Numbered from the stretch's first letter, positions 1 through 5,274 are shown. The stretch is DNA of 5,475 nucleotides from Chloroflexota bacterium (GCA_030690025.1 JAUYDJ010000056.1:1-5475), one strand, 5' to 3'. Notes: generated by a model not told the origin, from the letters alone. Translations and numbers: made by a program.

Positions 1-111
1 GCCAGCATCTGGCTGACAGCAGCCATCGGCATGGCTACGGGGGCAGGGCTTTACATTGTGGCGGTAGCGACCGGGATTCTCGCCTATATTACACTGCGCT
101 TGCCCCTGTAA
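1..111 (+). CDS. C-terminal end of an MgtC/SapB-family membrane protein (partial, 5' cut by window)
   Basis: Frame 1 is open from the window edge for 36 codons and ends in TAA at 109-111. The peptide is very hydrophobic and contains AAIGMATGAGLYIVAVATG, followed by a second hydrophobic run ending in LRLPL. The W-x-T-A-A-x-G-M-A-x-G-A-G-x-Y pattern matches the last transmembrane part of the MgtC/SapB family as I know it. These are inner-membrane proteins linked to Mg2+ limitation and, in some pathogens, to inhibition of F1Fo ATP synthase. Only the tail is visible, so the N-terminus, the membrane topology and any cytoplasmic C-terminal domain cannot be judged. Because it stops right after the membrane segment, it would be a short version without the extra ACT-like C-terminal domain seen in some members. 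Another small multi-pass membrane protein is possible. Confidence 0.7.
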   Translation, partial: ASIWLTAAIGMATGAGLYIVAVATGILAYITLRLPL

Positions 112-222
112 GGTAATTGGACACCGGTGCCCAGGCGTGACCGTAAAACGTTTGGCTTCAGAAAACCGCCAATTTTGCCATTTTCGGACAGCCTCAGAGA
201 TTCGGGGCTCGGATAAAAATTT

Positions 223-256
223 GGGCTCCAGCTTTACGCTGGAGCCCTTTGGTTTT
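223..256. terminator. Bidirectional rho-independent terminator between convergent genes
   Basis: A perfect 10-bp stem pairs GGGCTCCAGC (223-232) with GCTGGAGCCC (238-247) around a TTTAC loop. On the + strand it is followed by TTTGGTTTT (248-256), which serves the MgtC-like gene. Read on the minus strand, the same stem is followed by AAATTTTTATCC (complement of 211-222), which serves the minus-strand pair ending at 271. The position between two converging transcripts fits a shared terminator. Confidence 0.88.
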
Positions 257-270
257 ACGTGACCATACCC

Positions 271-525
271 TTAATTAGGCAAAAGTCTGAACGATTCCAC
301 CCTGGCCAGCCGCACCAGGGACCAGTCTCCCACCGGGGCTTTGGCGCCGCCCGTCTCTGCCAGGGGCTGGGCCACACGCAAGGCCGGCATGGCTTCAAGG
401 AGAGCGCCCCTTACATCAAAGAGACCGCCGTGAGACTTCTGGAAACTCCTCATGCGGTCGGCATGGTGCGTAAAAATGTCCCGGCCTTTCTCAACCTGAG
501 ATTCATTTCGCTTATGCCATATCAT
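271..525 (-). CDS. Hypothetical protein, 84 residues
   Basis: I do not recognise this protein. The start is chosen because ATG (525-523) is preceded by AAGGAGG with 6-nt spacing, the best Shine-Dalgarno in the window. The gene begins 16 nt after the stop of the exported-protein gene on the same strand and ends 23 nt before the shared terminator, so it looks like the second gene of a two-gene operon. The product is soluble-looking, rich in Arg and His, and has no signal peptide, membrane span or Cys. Its N-terminal half is charged (KRNESQVEKGRDIFTHHADR) and the C-terminal half is rich in Ala, Leu and Val. The reading frame alone would be weak evidence; the ribosome site and position carry the call. 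It could instead be the remnant of a longer gene, because the C-terminal region looks low in structure. Confidence 0.55.
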   Translation of the reverse strand: MIWHKRNESQVEKGRDIFTHHADRMRSFQKSHGGLFDVRGALLEAMPALRVAQPLAETGGAKAPVGDWSLVRLARVESFRLLPN

Positions 526-531
526 TGTCAG

Positions 532-538
532 CCTCCTT
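532..538 (-). promoter_or_regulatory. Strong ribosome binding site for the 84-residue gene
   Basis: On the minus strand this reads AAGGAGG, then CTGACA, then the ATG at 525-523. This near-perfect anti-Shine-Dalgarno match fixes the start and is the main reason to treat the small downstream gene as real. Confidence 0.75.
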
Positions 539-541
539 ATG

Positions 542-1054
542 CTAGTCCACTTTCAAATAGAACTGCGGCGCAACGCTCCCTCTGGTATCAGTGCAGTAAA
601 AGCTGCCGCCATCGAGGGCGACTTTGTATCTGGCATCACCGGTCAAATTAAACTGGGCCTGGGCATCCACCATGGTAATGTAGGTCTCCGGAATGGGTGT
701 GCCATCCCACCAGACTGCCTTCTTCCATCCGCCGGCGCCGTCTTCAACGTAGACGCTAACCTTGAGAATCAGGTAGTTATAGCTGCGCACCAGCTCCGCG
801 GCGTTGGTGAGATAGAGCGAGACCACAATATCAGCCGGATTACCGGCGGCATTAACGTAGAAAAGGTCGCCCGGCTTCACGCCGCCGATAGCTCTGGCAA
901 AAACGTTATAGGTGGGGGTATTTGAAGCTTCCGCCACCTCGATGCGGGCTGCTTCCCGCCCGCGCCCGAAGTTATTGGCATTGTAGGCATAAGCCACTGG
1001 CCAGGGGGCCAGCGTCAGTACCGCCAGTGCCAGAAAAATTAGCTTCAATCTCAT
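542..1054 (-). CDS. Predicted exported protein of unknown function, 170 residues
   Basis: The N-terminus is a textbook Sec signal peptide: MRLK, then a hydrophobic core (residues 5-21), then AYA at 21-23, a probable signal peptidase I site before Tyr24. The mature part of about 147 residues is rich in Gly, Ala, Val, Tyr and Asn with alternating hydrophobic residues, suggesting a beta-rich extracytoplasmic domain. Visible stretches include GGVKPGDLFYVNAAGNPADI (residues 57-76) and SYNYLILKVSVYVED (91-105). There is a single Cys (154), too far in to be a lipobox. The ATG at 1054-1052 has AAGAGG 7 nt upstream on the minus strand. The stop is TAG at 544-542. I recognise no family. Its partner is the 84-residue gene downstream. 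A cell-surface or secreted role is inferred from the signal peptide only. Confidence 0.78.
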   Translation of the reverse strand: MRLKLIFLALAVLTLAPWPVAYAYNANNFGRGREAARIEVAEASNTPTYNVFARAIGGVKPGDLFYVNAAGNPADIVVSLYLTNAAELVRSYNYLILKVSVYVEDGAGGWKKAVWWDGTPIPETYITMVDAQAQFNLTGDARYKVALDGGSFYCTDTRGSVAPQFYLKVD

Positions 1055-1263
1055 CCGGTTGCCTCTTGCTCCAGACTTTTTGTTATCCAGTCTCAGCTTA
1101 TGACTCCGGCGAGAAACGAAGCATAAAAATTCAGGGGTGAACTATAAACATTTGATAAAAAGAGCCTCTCTTGAATCTCTTCCCCGGAGTTAAAGTAACT
1201 GTCAAAACATCTGAGATTAGACTTACCCTCCCCAGTCTTTTACTCGATCTTAGTTGTCGTCGG
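1055..1263. other. Intergenic region upstream of the exported-protein gene
   Basis: This holds the 5' region of the minus-strand pair; I find no supported gene in it. On the minus strand there is a -10-like TATAGT (complement of 1141-1146) without a good -35 at 16-18 nt. An isolated TTGACA (complement of 1200-1205) has no -10 at the right distance. The minus-strand promoter is therefore not settled. An ACCCTCCCCAG motif sits at 1225-1235 and recurs beyond the hairpin repeat at 1369-1379. Confidence 0.5.
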
Positions 1264-1352
1264 TGTCATTGCGAGTCCTTCGCAGAAGGACGAAGCAATC
1301 TCGGATGGATGGGGAATGAGATTGCTTCGTCGCTACGCTCCTCGCAATGACA
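1264..1352. repeat. MITE/REP-like nested inverted repeat, TGTCATTGCGAG type
   Basis: The outer arms TGTCATTGCGAG (1264-1275) and CTCGCAATGACA (1341-1352) are perfect 12-bp inverted repeats. The inner arms GACGAAGCAATCTC (1289-1302) and GAGATTGCTTCGTC (1318-1331) are perfect over 14 bp. A small hairpin, TCCTTC-GCA-GAAGGA (1276-1290), lies between the left arms. The whole could fold as a long cruciform. Repeats with this wording (CATTGCGAG...GAAGCAATCTC) are known from the intergenic spaces of many bacterial genomes and usually carry no gene. No open frame of note lies inside. It ends 34 nt before the -35 box of the aro promoter. Confidence 0.8.
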
Positions 1353-1386
1353 ACCATGATTGAGCAGAACCCTCCCCAGCCTCCCG

Positions 1387-1415
1387 TTGACAAACCATCT
1401 CACCTGTGTTATAGT
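1387..1415 (+). promoter_or_regulatory. Sigma70-type promoter of the aro operon
   Basis: TTGACA (1387-1392) is a perfect -35 box. A 17-nt spacer and TATAGT (1410-1415), one mismatch from TATAAT, follow. Transcription should begin near 1421-1423. That gives a leader of about 195 nt to the aroF start and a terminated RNA of about 160 nt. This is the only strong promoter seen ahead of aroF. Confidence 0.85.
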
Positions 1416-1433
1416 GCACCAGATATGTCAAGA

Positions 1434-1514
1434 ATGAACTCCCGCAGCTACTACTACGCCTACTTCATGTTTGCGTGGCGCACAGAGTGCGCTGGGGGAG
1501 GCGTTTTGGCATAG
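1434..1514 (+). CDS. Aromatic-amino-acid leader peptide of the aro operon (26 residues)
   Basis: A short frame runs from ATG at 1434 to TAG at 1512-1514. Residues 5-15 read SYYYAYFMFAW: Tyr at 6, 7, 8 and 10, Phe at 11 and 13, and Trp at 15. That is seven aromatic residues in ten, covering exactly the three amino acids made from chorismate. The tail (residues 16-26) reads RTECAGGGVLA and its GGG-GGA-GGC glycine codons form part of an RNA pairing segment. The frame lies between the promoter and a terminator directly ahead of aroF, as attenuator leader peptides do. There is no good Shine-Dalgarno. An in-frame ATG at 1425, only about 3 nt after the expected transcript start, would give 29 residues and near-leaderless translation, so the exact start is uncertain. 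The role is inferred: ribosome stalling at Tyr, Phe or Trp codons when charged tRNA is scarce, permitting read-through into aroF. Confidence 0.87.
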   Translation: MNSRSYYYAYFMFAWRTECAGGGVLA

Positions 1515-1562
1515 CAATGGCGTAAGGTTACCAGTAAAACAGCGACTTAAGAACCCTCCCCC
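1456..1562 (+). promoter_or_regulatory. Attenuator: alternative protector and antiterminator RNA pairings
   Basis: Segment 1 (1456-1467) lies on the codons for Tyr8 to Met12. It can pair with segment 2 (1493-1504): ACGCCT with AGGCGT, then after one mismatch CTTCA with TGGGG, including two G-U pairs. This encloses a perfect small hairpin, GCGCAC-AGA-GTGCGC (1478-1492), which begins at the last base of the Trp codon. Segment 2, as GGGGGAGG (1494-1501), is also perfectly complementary to CCTCCCCC (1555-1562), which is the terminator's 5' arm plus loop bases. The 1:2 and 2:3 pairings exclude each other, and 2:3 excludes the terminator. A ribosome stalled on the Tyr/Phe/Trp codons would cover segment 1 and free segment 2. 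One that reaches the stop codon would mask part of segment 2. These pairings were found by eye; energies were not computed. Confidence 0.75.
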
Positions 1563-1581
1563 GTGGAGGGTTCTTCTTTTT
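1549..1581 (+). terminator. Rho-independent terminator of the aro leader (attenuator)
   Basis: AAGAACCCTCC (1549-1559) and GGAGGGTTCTT (1565-1575) form a perfect 11-bp stem around a CCCGT loop. CTTTTT (1576-1581) follows. It lies 35 nt after the leader peptide stop and 35 nt before the aroF start, with no preceding full-length gene to terminate. It is therefore a premature, regulated terminator of the aro transcript. Confidence 0.92.
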
Positions 1582-1605
1582 AGTAGTCCAAATATGTTAA
1601 GTCGG

Positions 1606-1610
1606 GGAGG
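1606..1610 (+). promoter_or_regulatory. aroF ribosome binding site
   Basis: GGAGG lies 6 nt before ATG at 1617 and decides this start over the second Met codon at 1626. The wider GGGGAGG (1604-1610) is also complementary to CCTCCCC (1555-1561) in the terminator's 5' arm. Confidence 0.8.
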
Positions 1611-1616
1611 ACAACA

Positions 1617-2678
1617 ATGATTATCATGAAAGCCGGTGCCACCGATGCGGAGGTGGCCAACGTGGTCGAGGAAATCAAAAAATACGGGCTGAGGGCTGAC
1701 GTATCCCGGGGCGAGTTCCGCACCGTAATCGGCCTGGTGGGTGATGAAAGGAAAATTCCTTTCTCCCATTTCGCAGTCCTTCCTGGCGTGAAAGAGGCAA
1801 TGATGGTAGAAACACCGTACAAACTTATCAGCAAGGAATACAGCAAACTTCTCGGCGAAGAGGACGAACCCCGTGTCATCAAGGTCGGCAATATCAGCAT
1901 AGGCGGCGATGAGCCCGTCTTCATCGCCGGGCCGTGCGCCGTAGAGAGCCGCCAGCAGCTCTTCCGCATAGCTGAGGGCGTCAAGAAGGCCGGCGCCCAC
2001 ATCCTGCGCGGCGGCGTCTTCAAACCGAGGAGCTCGGTGCACTCCTTCCAGGGACTGGGTGCGGGTGGCCCGGAGGAGGCCGAGGAAGCCCTGAGCTGGC
2101 TGCGCGAGGCCGGCCAGCAGTTCGAGATGCCGGTCATCACCGAGATAAGAGGCGAAACGCAGGTTGACCTGGTGGCCGACTATGTGGATATACTGCAGAT
2201 AGGCGCACGGAATATGTACGACCAGGACCTGCTCACCCGGGCGGCACGGAAGAACAAGCCCGTCATGCTCAAGAGGCACTTCGGGGCCGGCATCGAGGAG
2301 TTCCTGTCTTTCGCGGAATACATCGCCGCCGAAGGCAACAAGGATATAATCCTGTGCGAAAGGGGTATAATACCGATAGGTAAGGGCAAGAGCTATACGC
2401 GGTATACCCTTGACCTGGCGGCCGTGCCGGCGATTCAGAAAGAGACCTATCTGCCTATTCTTGCCGACCCGAGCCATGCCACCGGCCGCCGCGACCTTAT
2501 CTTCAACATGAGCTGCGCCAGCATCGCTGCCGGGGCGAGCGGCCTGATGATTGAAACGCACTACAACCCGGCGGAGGCAATGGTCGATGGCCAGCAGATG
2601 ATAACCCCGGATGAGCTTAAAGAAGTCATCCAGGCCTGTCAGAGCATCCATCGCCTGCTGGTGAAGAAACAGAAATAG
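1617..2678 (+). CDS. aroF: 3-deoxy-7-phosphoheptulonate (DAHP) synthase, type I-beta with N-terminal regulatory domain
   Basis: This cytoplasmic enzyme condenses phosphoenolpyruvate with erythrose-4-phosphate to DAHP, the committed step of the shikimate pathway. Residues 1 to about 75 form the ferredoxin-like regulatory domain typical of the Thermotoga type (ending VETPYKLISKEY); in that family it mediates feedback inhibition by aromatic amino acids. Residues from about 88 to 348 form the TIM-barrel. Motifs are GPCAVES (105-111), RGGVFKPR (131-138), QIGARNMYDQDLL (194-206), KPVMLKR (214-220), ILCERGI (245-251), ADPSHATG (283-290) and ETHYNPAEAMVDG (313-325). Likely metal ligands are Cys107, His287, Glu313 and Asp324. 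The length of 353 is close to usual for the class with this N-domain. After ILCERGI, the expected RTFE-like loop is replaced by a slightly longer IPIGKGKSYTR. It is the first gene of the operon, directly behind the attenuator, as suits the pathway's control point. Confidence 0.95.
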   Translation: MIIMKAGATDAEVANVVEEIKKYGLRADVSRGEFRTVIGLVGDERKIPFSHFAVLPGVKEAMMVETPYKLISKEYSKLLGEEDEPRVIKVGNISIGGDEPVFIAGPCAVESRQQLFRIAEGVKKAGAHILRGGVFKPRSSVHSFQGLGAGGPEEAEEALSWLREAGQQFEMPVITEIRGETQVDLVADYVDILQIGARNMYDQDLLTRAARKNKPVMLKRHFGAGIEEFLSFAEYIAAEGNKDIILCERGIIPIGKGKSYTRYTLDLAAVPAIQKETYLPILADPSHATGRRDLIFNMSCASIAAGASGLMIETHYNPAEAMVDGQQMITPDELKEVIQACQSIHRLLVKKQK

Positions 2679-2688
2679 GCGGGAGTCA

Positions 2689-3765
2689 ATGAGAACCATC
2701 CGGGTCGAACTGGGCCGGAACAGCTATGAAATCCTTATCGGCGCCGGGCTGCTGGGACAGGCCGGGCGCCGGCTGAGAGAGCACGGTTTCGCGGGGAAAC
2801 TGGTCATCATCACCGACCCCACCGTAGACCGTTTGCATGGCGAGTCCCTGAAAAAGGGGCTGGCTAAGGACTTCACCGTGACCACCCTGCTGGTACCGGA
2901 GGGCGAAGCGCAGAAATCACTGGAGACGGCCAGCCGGCTCTACCAGGAGTTGACCGATGCCCGCGCCGAACGGAACACGCCCATCCTGGCCCTGGGCGGT
3001 GGGGTTATCGGCGACCTGGCCGGATTTGTGGCCGCCACCTACCAGCGCGGCGTGCCGCTCATCCAGCTCCCCACCACCCTGCTCGCCCAGGTTGACAGCA
3101 GCATCGGCGGCAAGGTAGCCGTCGACCACGGCCAGCTGAAGAACCAGGTGGGGGCTTTCTACCAGCCGAAGCTGGTGGTGGCTGACATCACTACCCTGAA
3201 AACGTTGCCGCCGGACGAGTTTGCCAACGGCCTGGCCGAGGTCATCAAGAGCGCCGCTATCCGCAACCGGACAATCTTCGCCTTCCTGGAAGATAACCTC
3301 GACCGTATAAAGTCGCTCGATGACGCCGCCCTGGAAGAGACCGTCTTTCAAACGGCCAAAATCAAGGCCGGGGTAGTGGAAAAGGATGAGACAGACACCG
3401 GCCTCAGGAATATACTGAACTACGGCCACACCATCGGCCACGCCGTGGAAGCGGTCTCCGGCTTCACAATGAAGCACGGCCAGGCCGTCGCTATCGGCAT
3501 GGTCGCCGCCGCCCGGATATCCCGTAAGATGGGAATGTTGACGGAAAGCGAAGTATCGCGGCTCAAAGACCTCATTGAAAAAGCCGGTCTACCAAGCAGT
3601 CTGCCGGATATTAGCATATCCAGAATAATCGAGTCCATGCAGCATGATAAGAAGGTCCAGCATAGCAGGATAAGGTTTATCCTGCTAAGGTCGCTAGGTG
3701 ACGCCTTTGTCACCGATGAAGTCAGCCCCGCCCTGGTAGAGCAGGTCTTAAATGAAACGACGTAG
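2689..3765 (+). CDS. aroB: 3-dehydroquinate synthase
   Basis: The enzyme converts DAHP to 3-dehydroquinate using NAD+ and a divalent metal (usually Zn2+ or Co2+). The length of 358 is normal. The N-terminal nucleotide-binding half shows PEGEAQKSLET (70-80), GGGVIGDLAGFVAATYQRG (103-121), PTTLLAQVDSSIGGKVAVD (128-146) and KNQVGAFYQP (151-160). The C-terminal metal and substrate half shows GLAEVIK (181-187), NYGHTIGHA (244-252), MKHG (261-264) and HDKKV (319-323). Metal ligands by family pattern are Glu184, His247 and His263, all present. The ATG at 2689 is 10 nt after the aroF stop with a GGGAG three nt ahead, a short spacing, so translation may be helped by the ribosome ending aroF. The 3' end overlaps aroD by 14 nt. 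Confidence 0.97.
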   Translation: MRTIRVELGRNSYEILIGAGLLGQAGRRLREHGFAGKLVIITDPTVDRLHGESLKKGLAKDFTVTTLLVPEGEAQKSLETASRLYQELTDARAERNTPILALGGGVIGDLAGFVAATYQRGVPLIQLPTTLLAQVDSSIGGKVAVDHGQLKNQVGAFYQPKLVVADITTLKTLPPDEFANGLAEVIKSAAIRNRTIFAFLEDNLDRIKSLDDAALEETVFQTAKIKAGVVEKDETDTGLRNILNYGHTIGHAVEAVSGFTMKHGQAVAIGMVAAARISRKMGMLTESEVSRLKDLIEKAGLPSSLPDISISRIIESMQHDKKVQHSRIRFILLRSLGDAFVTDEVSPALVEQVLNETT

Positions 3766-4411
3766 TATTTGCGCCTCCATCACCACCCCTGACCCGCGGG
3801 CAATCAAGGAAATTGAGCCTATGGTCGACCTTTTCGAGGTCCGCATTGACCTTATTGGCGACGGCTGGCCGCAGGTGGTCAAGCAGCTAGAAAAGCCCTG
3901 GATTGCCTGCAACCGTACTGCCGCCGAAGGCGGCCGCTGGTCGAAAGAGGAACCGGAGCGGCTGGCTGAGCTATTGAAGGCAGCCAAGCTGGGCGCCAGC
4001 ATCGTTGACCTCGAGCTGGACACCCCGAACCTGAGAGAGCTGGTGGCCCTGGTCAAAGAGAAGGCGGAGTGTCTCCTGTCCTTTCACGACCTGAGAGGTA
4101 CGCCCTCGCTCGATAGCATGAAGGAAATCGTGCGCCGACAGCTGGCGGCCGGCGCCGATATCTGCAAGGTGGTCACTACCGCCCGCAGCTTTGCCGATAA
4201 CCTGGCCGTCCTGCAGCTCATCGCTGATTTCCCCCAGACCAGGGTAGTCGCCTTTGCCATGGGCACCCTGGGCATTACCAGCCGCGTCCTGTCGCCGCTG
4301 ATGGGCGGGCAGTTTACCTATGCCGCAATTGCCCAGGACAAAGAGTCCGCCCCCGGGCAGCTGACGGTCAGCGACTTAAACCAGATTTACCGGCTGATGG
4401 AGGCACAATGA
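3752..4411 (+). CDS. aroD: 3-dehydroquinate dehydratase, type I
   Basis: The enzyme dehydrates 3-dehydroquinate to 3-dehydroshikimate by the type I Schiff-base mechanism. Motifs in order are DLFEVRIDLI (26-35, substrate-binding Glu29 and Arg31), PWIACNRTAAEGGRW (49-63), IVDLEL (84-89), LLSFHDL (108-114, catalytic His112), GADICKVVTTA (134-144, Schiff-base Lys139), VVAFAMGTLGITSRVLSPLMG (165-185, with Arg178) and SAPGQLTVSDL (199-209). The length of 219 is on the short side but typical of bacterial single-domain enzymes. The start ATG at 3752 lies inside the end of aroB (14-nt overlap, different frame). Its Shine-Dalgarno is weak, so translational coupling to aroB is likely. The stop overlaps the aroE start as ATGA. 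Confidence 0.95.
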   Translation: MKRRSICASITTPDPRAIKEIEPMVDLFEVRIDLIGDGWPQVVKQLEKPWIACNRTAAEGGRWSKEEPERLAELLKAAKLGASIVDLELDTPNLRELVALVKEKAECLLSFHDLRGTPSLDSMKEIVRRQLAAGADICKVVTTARSFADNLAVLQLIADFPQTRVVAFAMGTLGITSRVLSPLMGGQFTYAAIAQDKESAPGQLTVSDLNQIYRLMEAQ

Positions 4412-5274
4412 TAACCGGCAAGACTACCGTCTGCGGTGTGATTGGCGACCCCATCGAGCATACCATGTCGCCAGTGATGCACAACGCCGCCTATAAGAAG
4501 CTCGGCCTCGACTACGTCTATGTTGCCTTCAGAGTCGACAAGGCCGACCTGGGCAAAGCCGTTGCCGGCATGAGAGCACTGAGAATACGCGGGCTGAATG
4601 TCACCATACCGCATAAGGTGACCATTATGCCCTTCCTGGACGAACTCGACCCCCTCGCTGAAAAGATAGGCGCAGTCAATACCGTGGTCAACAATAACGG
4701 AGTCCTGCGCGGCTGCAATACCGATGCCACCGGCTTCCTGCAAGCCCTGCTGGCCAAAGGAGTCCAGCCGGATGGTAAGACGGTGGCTATCCTGGGGGCG
4801 GGCGGCGCTTCACGGGGTATCTCCTTCATCCTCGCCGAACGGGGCGCTAACCTGGTTATCCTCAACCGCAAGCTGGAGCTGGACTGGGCGGTGGACTTAG
4901 CCCGCCGCATTTCGCAGGTTTTCCAGAGACAGGTTACCGCTCTGGAGCTGAATGAGCCAAACCTGGACCAAACGCTGGCCGGTGCGGATATACTGGTCAA
5001 CGCCACCAGCGTGGGCATGAGCCCGGATATCGACAGCACGCCGGTGCCCGCCAAACTGCTCCGGCCGGGACTGCTCGTCTTCGATATCGTGTATAATCCC
5101 ATCCAGACCCGGCTGATTAAAGACGCCCGGGCCGCCGGTGCAAAGACCATCAGCGGCATAGATATGCTCGCCTGGCAGGGGGCGCTGGCTTTTGAAATGT
5201 GGACCGGCCAGCCAGCCCCGGTTGAGCTTATGAAACGGGAAGCCATCAAGGTGCTGCGGGGCCATGAAAAGTAG
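4408..5274 (+). CDS. aroE: Shikimate dehydrogenase (NADP+)
   Basis: The enzyme reduces 3-dehydroshikimate to shikimate with NADPH. The N-terminal substrate domain has GDPIEHTMSPVMHN (13-26; Thr19 sits where Ser is most common in the HSxSP motif), NVTIPHK (64-70, catalytic Lys70), GAVNTVV (88-94) and GCNTDATGF (102-110, catalytic Asp106). The nucleotide-binding domain has GAGGASRG (130-137) and NRK (153-155), where the Arg is the usual NADP-phosphate contact. NATSVGMSP (198-206), DIVYNPIQTRLI (226-237) and GIDMLAWQGALAFEMWTG (250-267) close the protein. The length of 288 is normal. A GGAGG 4 nt before ATG supports this start. It overlaps aroD by 4 nt and aroK by 11 nt, so the three are likely co-translated. 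The motif set favours true AroE over YdiB-type or SdhL paralogues, though these are not excluded. Confidence 0.96.
   Translation: MITGKTTVCGVIGDPIEHTMSPVMHNAAYKKLGLDYVYVAFRVDKADLGKAVAGMRALRIRGLNVTIPHKVTIMPFLDELDPLAEKIGAVNTVVNNNGVLRGCNTDATGFLQALLAKGVQPDGKTVAILGAGGASRGISFILAERGANLVILNRKLELDWAVDLARRISQVFQRQVTALELNEPNLDQTLAGADILVNATSVGMSPDIDSTPVPAKLLRPGLLVFDIVYNPIQTRLIKDARAAGAKTISGIDMLAWQGALAFEMWTGQPAPVELMKREAIKVLRGHEK

Noticed and set aside
119..133. Short palindrome around CACCGGTG (122-129) after the MgtC-like gene
   Set aside because: The perfect core is only 8 bp with no T-run, and the strong terminator lies about 95 nt downstream. It is probably chance.
259..651. Plus-strand GTG-initiated frame of 130 codons
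   Set aside because: It lies opposite the two minus-strand genes, one with a signal peptide and one with a strong ribosome site. It starts inside or just after a terminator tail and gives an Arg/His/Gln-rich product without features.
922..1140. Plus-strand frame of 72 codons opposite the start of the exported-protein gene
   Set aside because: It is antisense to the signal peptide coding region, and there is no ribosome site or family resemblance.
1141..1205. Promoter for the minus-strand exported-protein gene
   Set aside because: A -10-like TATAGT (complement of 1141-1146) and a perfect TTGACA (complement of 1200-1205) are both present, but they are about 53 nt apart and cannot form one promoter. 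Neither has a convincing partner.
1264..1352. CRISPR array or tRNA-like structure in the inverted repeat
   Set aside because: There is a single pair of nested inverted arms with no regularly spaced direct repeats, and no cloverleaf or T-loop signature.
1422..1616. T-box, TRAP or riboswitch control of the aro leader
   Set aside because: I see no T-box-type AGGGTGG-N-ACCGCG core, no run of spaced GAG/UAG triplets for TRAP, and no known riboswitch core. The aromatic codon run and the 1:2/2:3/3:4 pairings explain the leader better.
1428..2699. A 423-codon open frame on the minus strand opposite aroF and the leader
   Set aside because: It is antisense to a clear DAHP synthase with all motifs intact and to the leader region. 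Its translation shows no recognisable domain, and long antisense frames arise from G/C-biased third positions.
2917..3477. Minus-strand open frame of 186 codons opposite aroB
   Set aside because: It is a shadow of aroB, with no recognised motifs and no supporting ribosome site or context.
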